Of a stretch of DNA of 64,000 bases, positions 1 through 12,517 are shown one piece after another (position 1 is the first letter of the stretch; every line of letters begins with the position of its first letter). Source of the stretch: Marsupella aquatica (taxonomy: Eukaryota; Marchantiophyta); contig OZ316898.1 in the NCBI GenBank assembly GCA_973895155.1, forward strand, positions 1,984,001-2,048,000, read 5' to 3'. The notes beneath the pieces are model-generated. The model was not told the origin of the DNA. It did no database searches and saw only the letters and a program-made list of their open reading frames with translations. Both the position numbers and the translations under genes were made by a program.

Positions 1-235
1 TATAATAACATCTTTCTAATGGTTGAATCTAGATGCGCCATGTACTTCTTTCTACCATCTTTCTATGTTTAAATTTGCGCCCCTGGATGAGAATAAACGA
101 GAGGGTTAATCTAAATTGGATGAAGGACAAACATTGTGCCCATCTTCAATAATATGGCATTTGCGAATGGCTGGAAAGTAGCCATTTAAATTACTTGAAG
201 TAGTCATAGAACTAAGAAATAGCCCTCGATGTTAG

Positions 236-1098
236 ACGAGATCTTACATGACCAATGTCCTCTCTAATGACTACCTCTGGAGTTTTGCAGGTAACAACAG
301 CTACACCAATGTGTCTCGCCTTGGGTTCTATTCCCAATACTTTCCACAACCCACATCTACATACAACGTCAATCACCTTGGCCAAGGTAGGGTGCATCTT
401 TCTTTCCAATTGTTTTTACTGTCTTATGTTTTATAAACTAATTAATATGCCCAATTAATCATCCATATAGTATGTAGTACCTACCGTTAGTAAGGTAATG
501 ACACTAGAAGGGTGTGCAAAGTATCATATTACAAGTTGTTACTGGCCACAACTAATAACACAAAAAGAGTCATGGCTGTAACGGTACAGCTCACTCAATT
601 AGGATGGGTCTAGCGGGTGTCCATTCAACATTTTACGTGTTCTATTATCAATTCCATATAACTGATTCTCAAGTCCTTTTGTGAAACTTAATAGTAATGT
701 CAGTTAAATCTACAACTTTAAGGGGAGCCTTTTGTCACAATGCTCATATTCTCAACCTTACACATTTCTTAACTTATGTAATTGCAGGTTTGTTAACAAG
801 GAAATTTGCATTTTATGACAAGGGAACTAAGGATAATGAGGCTTCTTATGGGCAACCCACACCTCCAAGTTATGACTTAACATAGTTTCCAGCCAGCCTT
901 CCAATGCAATACTGGATTGGGGGGATTGATGCAGTGTCGGACCCAACCGATGCAGCACAAATTTTAGCTTTGGTGCCAAATTCAAATAGAGAAGTTCATA
1001 CTATACCAAACTATGGCCATTCAGATTTTATCCTGGGTTCTAATGCTTACATAGATATTTATCCATCTCTTATAGCATTCCTTAAGAAGCATGTGTAG
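236..1098 (+). pseudogene. 3' end of an alpha/beta-hydrolase (acid lipase family), interrupted by a stop
   Basis: Two exons joined by a phase-1 intron (387-787) encode the C-terminal part of a plant triacylglycerol/acid lipase. The first (about 236-386) contains SRLGFYSQYFPQPTSTYNVN, matching the family segment just after the middle of the protein. The second (788-1098) contains WIGGIDAVSDPTDA and the catalytic-His region NYGHSDFILG, then a natural stop after LIAFLKKHV. Between them codon 883-885 is TAG, where relatives have a residue between YDLT and FPASLP, so the reading frame is broken. No upstream exons with the nucleophile Ser (GxSxG) lie in the window; they may lie left of base 1 or be lost. 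Family assignment is from recalled conserved motifs. It could be a recent pseudogene or carry a single sequencing error. Confidence 0.72.
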
Positions 1099-1809
1099 GA
1101 TCCAGCAGCAAATTCTATTATTGGCATCAGACATGCATACATGAGTTTACAAAAAGGTTATGGAAGTGGTCATTCAGACTCACACATAGGCCAGAGGTGG
1201 TCAACTAGGTAGAACAGGGCAGTTATCATGTAGTTACCAAATGTGCAGCAACAAAATAAATTGTAGAAGGCTCCAAAGAGCTCGATCAACAGATCTGCCC
1301 CAACCTGTATCACACTCTACACGGAAAGAGTTTATGTTGTTTGATAAAAGTCTGCAAATTGCTGTCGATATAAAGCTTAGTGTTGCCCATTCCCTTTCAG
1401 TGATTTGGTATGAGTTGATGCATGAGTTGGAAGACAAGGTAGAAGACAAGACACTCTTAGGATTTACTCTTAGGTCTAGATTTACGATTGTATCGTAGTC
1501 AGGGCTAACCTTAATTGCAGACTAGGTTAGGTTAGTCATGTTGTGTGCACACACTATACCCAAGCGGTGTTTGCTTGGAGAGTAGGAACTTCAGGCTCGT
1601 TGTTACGGAGCCAGTTGAGAGATAGGGGGAGCTTGTGATGTGGATGTTTGGTCTAGAGTGCGGTAAAGCTTTTGTGTGTTTCCGTGGAAGTGAATCACTT
1701 ATCTCTCTGTGTCGACACTTGTGCGTTGGATGGTTCATGGACTTGCCGTTGTGATTGTCGCCTATGTTCAACAGACAGATGGAGGTAAGAGAACTGGACT
1801 CCGAGAGTA
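1099..1809. other. Non-coding, no recognisable feature
   Basis: 3' flank of the lipase remnant. The short open frames here have no family signature and no convincing splice context. Confidence 0.4.
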
Positions 1810-2040
1810 AAAAGGAGACTTGAATGTCTGCTTGTTCTTGTAAAGCCCCCCATTAGTCTCTACTTTGGATGTTGATCATTAGAAAAGGAAGACTTGCACG
1901 TCCACTCTTTCTTGTAAAGCCCCCCATTAGTCTCTACTTTGGATGTTGATCATTATTTAGAAAAGGAGGACTTGCATGTCTGCTGGTTCTTGTGAAGCCC
2001 CCCTTAGTCTCCATTCATTGTAGATGTTGATTGATAATTA
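1810..2040. repeat. Tandem repeat, three units of about 75 bp
   Basis: Units start near 1810, 1884 and 1961. Each carries an AAAAGGA(G/A)GACTTG start, then TTCTTGTAAAGCCCCCC, a TTAGTCTC core and a GGATGTTGAT end. The third is the most diverged. Confidence 0.85.
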
Positions 2041-2869
2041 GTACAAGTTTTTAACCTTCTTGTTTTTGCTTCTGGCCTTTTGAGTAAATGTTCTCTTGTG
2101 CCTTTCAAGTTACTTCATCTTACTTACGCAGTTATCTTGAAGCTATGACCTACACGAGCCTGACTGATGCTGTTGCACAGAAAAGGCTGGGCCCCAACTG
2201 TACGCCCCAAAAACCCTACACCCCTAATAAGTTACACCCTGTCCATGCACAGTACAAGCCTTCGCTATTAATAGTACCTATATACGTATTTGAGCTTTCT
2301 TTCTGATTCCAAGTGTAAGTACCAGCATATTTCCCACCATGTGTACCCCATGAAGCACCATAGGATGGTCTTGGCTAGAAATGAACATGGACTGACGGGT
2401 GTCCAAATCTTTTTACTCTGGGTTTTTCTTTTGGATTGTTTTTTCTGGACAAACAAATGGACTCAAATAAAGGGCTGTTATGTTGCTAACTAAGGGTTAT
2501 GGTCATACTCTAGCCAAGAATTTCAGGATATATAAGCTCAGTTGGATCTGCATTTAAACCTTTTGCTCACCAAGCTCATTTCTAAGATTATAATTATAAA
2601 GATATTCTAAGAAAACATGCATTCTAAGTGAAGTGATATGGATTTAGGAGAAGAACAAACTTAGTTGACTTTGATAATAGAAAGAGAATTTTAAGTATCC
2701 CATCCATTCAAGTGAAAAAAATCAAAACCCTAGACACTAAAACCAAGATTCCATTTCAAACAGGTTGCTCTTTTGCTCACATATAATTAAATTGTGAACC
2801 TCTGCTTTAATGCTTTTGAGGAAAAGAATAAAAGTTCTCCCCCAAAGGTCATTGGAGCTCATTTGTTTG
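2041..2869. other. Non-coding, no recognisable feature
   Basis: AT-rich sequence between two repeats; nothing gene-like seen. Confidence 0.35.
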
Positions 2870-3085
2870 TTAAGTAAATGAATTGAATATAAATTATAAT
2901 TGAAGGATATATTACAATTTAAAAAGTCAATAAATCTATTACAAGAGGTTACTGTTTTGCTAGTTAACATGTTAATTTGCAATTGTCTGAAGTTTTTATG
3001 GTTCCTGGGTCTAACCATTTTCGCTGGTGTCACAACAAACACAAATGATCCTGTCTATTTGTATTTGTCACTGCAAATATGATCG
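2870..3085. repeat. Dispersed repeat, copy 1 (second copy near 28475)
   Basis: Shares a series of short blocks in the same order with 28475-28690, including CACAACAAACACAAATG and TTTGTCACTGCAAA, plus an AT-rich part before them. Copies are clearly diverged, so this looks like an old interspersed element of unknown class. Confidence 0.65.
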
Positions 3086-4275
3086 TTCGTGCAACCACAA
3101 GACATATATTTTGGAAGAAACTTCTCATGGGGTCCATCAATTATAGAAGTCATAAGGAGGATGAAAATCAAAGTGAAACCGAATCACATTTTCCCTCAGT
3201 TCACAAAAATGTCTAGAGATTTGGAACCACCCTCTTTGGTGAAACAGTGGTGAACACCCAAGGACTGTACTGCCTGTACCCTCCAATTGAAAGCTTCGTG
3301 CCATCACGGTTTGTGCAGTCCTTATCCAGGAAAGGACTCATTTATTGCTTCACATTCAAGTAAATAACGGTGGGCAAAGTACTAATTTCTTGGTTTAATT
3401 GCATAGTTTTAAAAAATAATCTATGCATCGAAAACTAGTATTTAGATCGGATGATTAGAATACTGCTAAATCTAGATAACAAAATTCCTGGAGATTTCCA
3501 CAAGTACCCCAATTTATTTGTTCAGTGGGACCCAAAATCTTACTAAATGAATATTTATTTGCCGAATGGGAAATGGCGCCACTGTAGTGCACATGAGCAC
3601 GAACTCTTGTGATCAGACGAAAACCATTAAAGAGATCATAATGCAGAGACCAATCAGACGAGGTGGTCCGAGAGCCATCACATCAAGTGCAAACAGCAGC
3701 GAATCCACACACGAAGCCATTCGAAATCCTGCAATTTCTCGATGAAGAGACATTGCATTGTGCGATATATTGTGTGACAAGGTGTGACAAGGTGTGGCAA
3801 GCCTTTTTAGTGAGCTAATGAGGCATTAAACAGTGAGAGTGAGCAGTGTATGACGGGTCAAGAGGTGAGTGAGTGACGAGGTGGGAGCAGAAATTTGCTG
3901 TGTGCCACTAGAATGCTGTGAAACCCGCCTTGTTTATCATCTGTTTATCATCGCCCTGATTGGCCGTTTGGTGGGGGTGATCTTGCATGATTGTGGTGGT
4001 CAAGAAGCTCTCGTTCCCGCGAGGAGAGAGCAGTTGTTGAGCTCGATGGACGCCAGGTGTTGAACCAGGCAAGGAGCATGTGCTGCAGCAGCTGAAAGTG
4101 GAACTGGGTTTTAGAAAGCAGTACTGTAGTACAGAGAGAGGGAGAGAGGAAGCGGCCGAAGTGGTAGAGTGCAGGAAATAATAGAGAAGGGGCCCAATTT
4201 ATTGTTGGATAGTGGAGAGTGCTTTGAACTCGAGTTTTTATTGTGGGTGTTGCTAGCCTTTTGTGGAATCCATCC
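3086..4275. other. Intergenic region and probable promoter/5' UTR of the FAX-like gene
   Basis: No coding signal. A short GACAAGGTGTGACAAGG duplication lies near 3776-3800. The final few hundred bases should hold the promoter and leader of the gene starting at 4276, but no clear TATA element could be assigned. Confidence 0.35.
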
Positions 4276-6560
4276 ATGGCACTGGTTGGAAGTCTACTCC
4301 CTTTGGCTTGCTCGTCTGCTCTTCTGGGCAATGCTCCCACATCGTCAGCCGGAGTGTCAGGCAGTGCCTCGTTGAGTGAATTCTCGGTTACCATGAGTGT
4401 GGTGCCCATCTGCTACCAGCCCAGCGGCTTGCTCTTCAGAGTAGCTGCTGCAGGGAACAAGGGCGCAGGGGAGCGATTGGGAGGTTTAAGCAGGAGCAGA
4501 AATCAGCTGGGCAGATGGAGCACGGTAATCCAGAGGTCGAATGTTCTAGACAAGGGGAGGAGGGGGAATGGTATCCATGCGAATTACGGAATAAAAGAGT
4601 ATGGGACGCCTTTGCCACCGTATGATGCCCCTCCACAAGTGAAGCAGAGCCCCAAGGCGAAACCCTCATCTGGAAATGGGGATGTGCCGAAATTTTGGGA
4701 CTACGGCACTCCGACTGCTTCCAGACCTTACACGAGCCCTAATGGCTACGGTGCCCCAAAGAATTATGGGATTCCTGCTTACAGTGCGCAAACTGCTAGA
4801 GTAGCAGCTGTGGAGGCAGTTGAGCCTCCTCAAGGGCTGGTCCTGGAGGTGGTTAACGCGGAGCCGAGAGAGCAAGAGCCTGAGCTTGGAGGCGGGGACG
4901 GAGGTCCAGGGAAGGACGGAGGAAGGGGAGGCGGTGGAGGAGGTGGTGACGGATCTGGTGAAGGAGAGGAGAGCGAACCTAAGAAGCCAATGTCTACATC
5001 ACAGAAGCTAACGTTGGTCTATGCTGCCCTTGTTGGAGGTGAGTACACGCTCTCACAACTGTACAGATTCACGAAAATTGTGGAAATGAGGTCTTTGAAG
5101 AAAAATTGGGTACGCGGCTGTCATAGCTGCGAGAGAGTGAGTCTCACATTCGGTAACATGAATGGGTTTCGTGTCGTTGAGGGTCACAGTGAGGGCCTCC
5201 TGTCCGCTTTTGTCGCTCAGGCCTGCTGAGTGATGGAAGTGAATTCATTCATTCATTCATCTATGGAGGCTATGGCTCGAAGGCTACAACATGTGCTGCA
5301 CAATCAGTGCCTTTGTGTTCTTCTGAGGAGGCATTGTCATCCTAAGTTGTCGCATTTGTCTTTCAATTTGGGATGAGTCTCCCTGACCCTGGGCTTCCTT
5401 CGACTGAATCTTGAACTAGATTTTACATTCCCCGGTGTTGACCAGATGTATCACTTTTATGATGTCGATGGGCTTTGGATGAAATTGTACTGGATGTGCA
5501 TTTCAAAAACCTAAGCTGTTCTCTAACTATGTCTAATGGACATGACCTCCGTCTAAAGTCCGTCTGTTTTCGTCCTACAGTTGATTTGGTGGTACGGAAG
5601 GTTTTCCTCCCAGTTAATACTGCTGTCCACCTACTGGTTTCTTGCTGGTCATCCACTTTGCTACCAACTCGCCATCCACTTTTTACTGCAGAGTGTCGAT
5701 GGACGTGAAATTTGAATCATACGCAATTTTGGTCTATGTTGATGAACATCGGTCTGGCATTTTTCCGTGTGCAGTGGGCGGCCTGATTGGATTTGCCAAA
5801 TCTGGGAGCAACAAGTCCTTACTCGCAGGAGGTGGAGCAGCTCTGGCACTTTTCCTGGTGTTCACGCAGCTGCCGACCCACCCTGCTATGGCTTCCTCTT
5901 TAGGCCTCGGTGAGTAGATCTTTCGCGGACCTCGTAGCACAAAAGTCCTAGCGTATTGTCGCACAATCCATGTAGTTTGGTTTAACCTGTGCCGATGATG
6001 AGGAGGATTTGTACTCGATCAGCATCTTCTCTCGTAAGAACAAAATGTTTTCCTGAAAGGCTGAAGAAGGTCCAGAAACGATGGAGACGAGACCTCACTG
6101 GTATTCTAAGGGGGTTTCAGTCCACGACTTAAAACCAAGAAAGCACTTCGGGACGACGTTGGAAGACCCAGATTTTCAACCACAGCTGTGGCCAAACCTT
6201 TGCTTGAAAGTGAATCAAACTGTGTTGCGGGGAACGTATTCATTTTTCTCTGACCTTTTATGTTTTGAATCCTTGCTACTGATGCTAGCTACCATCAGCG
6301 TTGCAAAGTCTTCTCCCACGAAACTTTGAGGAAGCCAATACTTCATTGATAGCTTGGTATGAAGAGACAAAGGAGAACGAACCCCTAACCGTGAGATGAT
6401 TATTGTTTTGGTTCTTGCAGGAATCTCAGCAGTCCTTCTGGGAGTTATGTATCCACGGTTCAAGAAATCAGGGAAATTCATGCCATCCGGTTTCGTGGCT
6501 CTTGTCTCCTTGATCATGACAGGAGGCTACTTGCATGGCATTGTGAGAACGGCTCACTGA
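4276..6560 (+). CDS. FAX/TMEM14 family fatty-acid export protein, plastid-targeted
   Basis: Three exons, 4276-5038, 5775-5909 and 6421-6560, join in phase 1 at both introns to give 345 residues. The start is the first in-frame ATG (MALVGSLLPLACSS), which begins a Ser/Ala-rich, acid-poor leader typical of plastid transit peptides. The middle is Tyr/Pro/Gly-rich, followed by a run of Gly with acidic residues. The C-terminal about 100 residues are the TMEM14 domain: GVGGLIGFAKSGS, SLLAGG, FTQLPTHP, SSLGLGIS and MTGGYLHGIVR, forming four hydrophobic segments. Known FAX proteins of this layout move free fatty acids across the chloroplast inner envelope. The role here is inferred from family. Which FAX paralogue it is cannot be decided. 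Both introns have GT-AG ends. Confidence 0.9.
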
Positions 6561-7976
6561 GGTATCCTTGAATGGCTGGCGGCTTTGATCATGACAAGAG
6601 ACTATGGAATCGTGAGAACGGGTCGACAACGTCACCCTGGAATTTCAATAGAGGGATGTAGAGGCCAAAATCTCTTCTACATCCCCATAGACAGCTGAAG
6701 GACAGTTTGCATTGAACAAATGCTTGAAAGCACCCACCCAGGGAATCTTGCTTCAATGGGAAGTCTGCTGCAGTTCATGTCCGATTAATTGCCTCCCAGT
6801 CCAGATTGGATTTGAGTTGGTCCATGTCACGGCAAATTTTCAAAATGTACACAACGGTGCTTACGGTGAAACTGTATTGGCCTATGAATTTGTTGACATC
6901 ACTGCAGGGCTTGTCTGATACTTTTATAGCTTAGTTCTTGCTCAGTCATGGGTCGCAAAGAAGTCATAATGTAATTCTATCCAGAAATGAGTCGAATGGA
7001 CTTTAAGAGGATAGGAATCCATAAATGAGGTGAGAAGTTGTTGGGTAAGCTTGAGAATAACGAGGTACAAAGTTTTAATCTACTGTGGCATACTGGTTGA
7101 GATGTTCTGGACATGAATCTGTTGCTATTGGTTTGTGACAATGTCCCCTTTGACACTTGGTCCAAAAGGATATGTTCGTCGTGCATTGTCTACCCTGTTT
7201 ATGTTATTCAGAGTCTCTACTGCAATGACATCTATGTTGGCAGAATCTTTTCTAATTGATGATTGGACATTGTAATTTATGTCCGTGGGTACCGGATGCT
7301 CAAAGCACAAATCCATAACCAACACATATGTTTGTCATGACTAATCAGAAACCTTTGACAGACCTTTGTAAAGGTCGGTCTTCTTCAGACGTCCATCAGG
7401 TTTGAAATTGTTAATTATGGCTGGTCACAGAATGCTCTGGATCTCCGTGATCAAAGTCTAGCCACCTTATATCTCTTGGTTTGATGCTGCCCTCTGGTGT
7501 CATCTCCTGCAACGGTTTTCTACTTCCAGAAATCGTGGAAGTAGGAGGTCCAAAATGGTTTGGACACACTGTTCTACGAGTGCAGTCGTCACCCCTCTTG
7601 GTGATTCCCTATCCGTCATAGTCCGATTAATCTGAAGTTTTGGCTTGGGTGATGAATGTGAATGTAGAATTTACAATATATAATGGCAACATCTGATCAG
7701 GAACAATCAATTATACCCAGACCCCTCGGCACACTTTTTTCACTTTGATCAGGCGGTATCACTCATCAATAAAGCTAAACAACGTGATCTTTTGTTTGTT
7801 ATTAGCAACTTCTGGAGCTACTTACAGTGATAGCAATAGCTTCTCGAGTTTCCTATTTGCCATCCGATGCCCTGCTCGTTTCTGGCCTTCCAATTGTCAT
7901 CTAGATTTGCAAACTAACTTTTCAAGGCGCAAAACCACGCCTGCCTCTCTGTGGCGTCAATTGGATCGCGCTTTAA
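6561..7976. other. 3' flank of the FAX-like gene and spacer
   Basis: 3' UTR plus intergenic DNA. Short open frames lack any family signature. Confidence 0.35.
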
Positions 7977-8125
7977 CGGTTTATTGCCGAGTAAAGTTTT
8001 CTGTTGGAGAGGAAAAGGTTTCTCGAGCTCAGCTGCACCTCAGAAAGCCATCACACAGGTTTATTGCTGCGTAAAGTGTTCTGTTCCGGACGACGAAGTT
8101 GCTCGAGCTGAGCCTCAGAAAACTT
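7977..8125. repeat. Imperfect tandem duplication, unit about 80 bp
   Basis: Two adjacent segments share GGTTTATTG, CGTAAAGTGTTCTGTT-like, CTCGAGCT and CCTCAGAAA blocks in order. A short open frame runs through both copies but has no known relatives that I can name. Confidence 0.6.
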
Positions 8126-8640
8126 CAGACGTTACTAGTTACTCCCACCACGGCTTTGTATGACACCTTTCTTCGTCGTGGGACGTGTAGAGCTGATGTC
8201 CATACAGTGTAAACCAGTCGCCGTTGACGGATGGCTTACACTCTTGAGTAACTTACACACTAGGGCCTCCCCAGTAACTGCAGCGTCGATCTGACCGTTC
8301 TGAAGGTGCACCCACTCGAACACACGATCCTGACCGTAGATTCAGTCTGTAATTCTACCGCATCCTCTAGTAACTGGTAGATAATGTCAAAAGGCGACGA
8401 AGAGAAACTTCTCGAACAAGCTTTAAACGGCTCTCGGGGACCCGCGCGGACCATCGGTCTGAGTCAGGATCCTTCGGGTATACATCGGTATCGTCTTTTA
8501 TTTTCCGGATAACTATCCGCCAAAGGTCTTTTACACCCAGGATATTGCTCGACCTTCGAGTTCTCGCAATGTCTACAGTGTGTCGGTTCGTTCGGCTCTT
8601 TCGCTGTTTCAGGTTTCTTTACGCTTTCGAGAATTAATCC

Positions 8641-9180
8641 GTCGAAGAGCAATTCGTTCCAGTTTCCTAATTTTCTCGTGTTGCTGCCGCTGTCTTGACA
8701 TCGATCCGTCATTCGTTCGAGTTTCCGCATTGTTCCTGTTGTTTCACTGAAAAGATCTCCAGTGAAAACGGTCCGATCTCAGGTCTTCCTCAGATCGCTC
8801 CGTCGTAAAGCAATTCGTTCCAGTTTCTTAATTTTCTCGTGTTGCTGCCGCTGGCTTGACATCGATCCGTCAGTCGTTCGAGTTTCCGCATTATTCCTGT
8901 TGTCTCGCTGAACAGATCTGCAGTGAAAAAGGTTTCGGGTAGCAGCTCGCTATCGCTCGAGGAATCGAGCGATCGAGCGAGCAAGCAATCGAGCAAAGTG
9001 AGGTTTGGAATTCGGGTTGATCGCTCGAGCTTCCGCAGTCCTGTTGTGTTGCTGCCGCGAAGAAAAAACTTCTAACAAAAAGTATTCGGGCAGCTTCTCG
9101 CCTTCGCCTTAGGAATTGCGATCGAGCGCGCCACGAACCGAGCAAGCGAGGTTTGGAATTCCCGTTGGTTTGAAGTTGAT
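8641..9180. repeat. Duplicated block in the leader of the downstream gene
   Basis: A segment from about 8641-8781 recurs at about 8802-8935 (offset 161), sharing AGCAATTCGTTCCAGTTTC and GCTTGACATCGATCCGTCA-like blocks. A second duplicated part (about 8935-9040 and 9075-9180) shares GGTTTGGAATTC and clustered ATCGAGC motifs. The region lies 0.6-1.1 kb before the ORF at 9753, so it is probably promoter or 5' UTR. Confidence 0.75.
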
Positions 9181-9752
9181 GTGTGCAGGTGGATCGCTGC
9201 TGCTCTACTAGCTTATAGGTGAACCGTATACCATTACAAAAGGCAAGCTAGGAAGAGAGAGGTCTGTTGTTGTTTCTTCTCCTTTTCTTGGCTGGTGAAG
9301 GAGTCTTACTGGTGTGTTGTGTGTTTCGATAGCTCGGTAGTGTCCTTGCTGTATGCGTGCATTTCAGGGAGCACTCTTACCACTTTTCAATTTTCGTCGC
9401 GTTTGCTCGGTACTTCCTTCTTAGCCAATTCTCTGTTTAGCGTGCGTACTGCGATCGATGACATTTGAACTCAATAAATTGTTCACTCCTCGCTTTGGTC
9501 CTGAATTGCAATATTAGGCTGTAGTTGGCGGATAGTTCATACGCGGACTTCCCTGCTTAGGCTTCTTGTTGTGATTGATACGATTTAACGGCAGATCCTG
9601 GAAAGGTTGGTTTGCTTTTTATGAGCTTATTGTAAGCAGAGCAGAGCAGAGCCGCAATCCTGGTTTGTCAATTCTGACGCGTTCTGCTTCTCAATTTCAA
9701 AGCTGCTTCCTGGTGCTGTCTGACCTACGGCGTTCAGAAGTAATTTGTGCCA

Positions 9753-10433
9753 ATGAATTCCACAGGGCGAGCCGTAGGTGAACAGTTGTCTACGGCCCAA
9801 CCTGAAAATCTTCTAGCCATATCACAGCCAACAATTGTGACCCGTCGCGACAATAGTGTTCAGCCAGAAGGTCTGCGAACGATATCACAACCAACAACGG
9901 TAAGCGACAGAAACAAAATCCCGGCGAAGAATACATCAACCGTTAATGTACCAAGCAGGGGTAAGGGTTATGCAGGTGTAGCTTTAGATGCTTCACAGAA
10001 TTTGGCAATGCCTGAAGACTGCGTCTCAATATTGAAGAACTTGAAGTCAATTTCTAGCCAAGATGTAGCCGCAGTGCACGTAGTGGCATCGAAAGTGTTG
10101 CATGAGAAACAACGTACCTCCGAGGGGGCCTTCTGCGGAGGCGAGGGTGCTGCTGAGAGCGCATCCTGTCCTTCGCCGGCCAGATCTGCCATGGGAGGGC
10201 TGGGGCTGTCTTGCTGTGATGATGGTGCTGGTGCGGAAAGTCCTCCGTCAGCTAGATTGTTCTCGGATTCGGAAAACGAGAACCCTGCACGAATTCGCAG
10301 GGATGAGTTCTCACGCCATTCGCTCGACTCGATTCCTACTCCTCGGGCTCCAATAAAGCCCACACGTGTGAAAAGCCTGAACACGTTGTTCCCCGGCAAG
10401 ACTCGCCGCAGGCTCGACTTCGATCATCTCTAA
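9753..10433 (+). CDS. Hypothetical protein with C-terminal cyclin-docking-like motif
   Basis: An intronless frame of 226 codons starts at the ATG of MNSTGRAV and ends with TAA. I do not recognise the family. Visible traits: a low-complexity Ser/Thr/Ala-rich body; an internal duplication near residues 17-50 (LLAISQPTIVT and LRTISQPTTVS); an acidic, Pro-Ser-rich middle; and a basic C terminus with SIPTPRAPIKPTR followed by TRRRLDFDHL. The last stretch fits the RxL cyclin-binding consensus (compare the RRLDL docking site of animal E2F1), and TP/SP sites precede it. This suggests, but does not prove, a cell-cycle protein or CDK substrate. The long coding frame with a structured tail argues that it is a real gene. 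Confidence 0.6.
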   Translation: MNSTGRAVGEQLSTAQPENLLAISQPTIVTRRDNSVQPEGLRTISQPTTVSDRNKIPAKNTSTVNVPSRGKGYAGVALDASQNLAMPEDCVSILKNLKSISSQDVAAVHVVASKVLHEKQRTSEGAFCGGEGAAESASCPSPARSAMGGLGLSCCDDGAGAESPPSARLFSDSENENPARIRRDEFSRHSLDSIPTPRAPIKPTRVKSLNTLFPGKTRRRLDFDHL

Positions 10434-12517
10434 TCAAACATCAAGAGGCTTAGCTACCTATCAAAATTCTGCGTCCATAATCTGCCATCTCTTCCACAGA
10501 AGAACTCCTCTCTCGTCCAAAGAAGGGAATGATTGCCTATTGCTCAACTCGATCGTCAGACTGAATCGAATTGGACCACCTCACGTAGTCCTAAGCTTGC
10601 GATTTTCACCGAATGGACTCGGAGAATCAGATCCTAGCTGCCTGCTGCTGCACTTCTTGCACCTCTCGTCGAAATCGAAGTTTGATTGAGCGCAATATTC
10701 CTCTGCCCTATCGCCAGTTCAAGCAAGGGACGAAGAGGGCAAGTTATTCTGATCAACCTTTGTGAATCATATATGGGGACTTCGATACTTCTGATAACTT
10801 CATAATGTGCCATTTTATTGATTTTCGTTTTCTCTCTTCAAGGGTATGCAATTGTGGTTTTGAACGCATATTGTCTGTCGCCGGGCCGAGCCACCAGCAA
10901 TGAATCCCTCACATCACGCCTCAGTTTGAAGCCGGATCATGAGTTTGTTCTGTTTCATGAAGCGTGAGTCAGTCCGTTTAGTATTTTCACCGTCCATGCT
11001 GTTTTGGTTGACCGGAGCTTAGGTTCATACCTGGTTATCTAAAATTGCTCTAATCGCAGCTATTCATGCTGTGGTTGTTGTGATATTGCATTTTGTGGAA
11101 GACGATTGTATGTGGAGCTGTGCGAACTGCAAGCAAGCAATCATCATCATCTAACCGGCCGACCAACAATACTTGCTGCGAGACGCACCCGTGTTCAGAT
11201 TCAGCACTACTCCAATACTTACAGAGGATGCGCATGACAGGCTTACCCCTTATGAACCAGCTGCAAATGAGGTCGATGTTCGGGTATATGGGAGCTTTAA
11301 TTTATCATGGTGCATCGGATTGGAACCGTGAAGCTCCTATATGTCACCTTGAATCGGATCGGAGGCTGGGACTATTTCACGACATAAAGGACCGTCACTA
11401 CTGTCTTGCGGAATATTTTGAGCGGAGCAGTCGAGTTACGACAATTTATGTCTCTCAATGCCTGTCTTAATGAGTGTCGGAACGCTTCATCACAAGTTCG
11501 GGTACCCGCTGTAGAGTCTGTACTACCTATATTCTATCCCTTACGAAGAAGCTTCATCTGGCCTAAGAGTAATCATCATATATCTACGGTACTTGTTAGA
11601 TATCCTTTGTAAATATGTGTTATGTACTGAGCAATGTATAGTCAGTATGACAGTAACTTCAGGGTTCTTGCTAAAGACGTTGTGTAAAACTTTTTCATGC
11701 TCTGACCAATTTAATACATCAGTAGAGAGTATGACGATAGGTCAGTTGTGTATGGCGACCATAGGGCTATGAGAACAATCTGAGATAGTGGGAAGTTGTT
11801 AGGACTTTAGTACACCCTGTGAGGCTGCTGATCTACAGGACGATGATTCATTGGAATCATGAAGCAGTTGATGGACGCTAGAGACACACGTTGTTCCTTG
11901 ATTCTGTGCTCGTCTGTCCGCGTGTATATAGAGACATGTATATTTAGAAATCGTAATTGAAATGCAAGCATTCTTCTCAACTCATTTTGAGGTATTTCTT
12001 TGACGATTGCGGATGTCTATTAGTCGTGTATTTGCGTGCAATTGCAAGTTATGCATGCCGTTATTTGCCTGACTCAGTGTTACTTCTGTTTGCTATAACA
12101 GATCAAAACTTTCCTGAAAACATGGACGGGCCCTCTTTCCCTCTTTCCCTCTTTCGTAAAAACAAACCTGCGCAAACTAATCAGATAAACAATTCACTTA
12201 CTTCCACTCCGTAAGAAGTTCTTCAAAATCAGATATCCTTCTCTTTCAGTGCATCAGGTCACAGGATGCACGCTGAATTGTATGGCCCTCAATCAAGGGT
12301 AGATGTATTTCTATGCGAACGTAAATGCAACGCATGACCAGCATGTAACTAAACTGAAATGCATCTTCTTGGCTAGAGATTTGATGATGAAAGATTTGTT
12401 TCACTGGATAGCTCGGTTTATGCACAGCATGCAGATAGCCCAATAACAAATTTGTAGTCTTCTTAGCCGAAGGCGGACTGGGAGGTAAGTCCTTGGAACT
12501 TGTCAGAGTCTCCCCAG
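10434..12517. other. 3' flanks between convergent genes
   Basis: Lies between the 3' ends of the hypothetical gene (+) and the methyltransferase (-). An open frame at 11093-11470 shows no family signature. Several AATAAA-poor, T-rich stretches; no feature assigned. Confidence 0.35.

Noticed and set aside
11093-11470. 125-codon plus-strand frame
   Set aside because: Starts without ATG and shows no domain; most likely 3' UTR of the gene ending at 10433.
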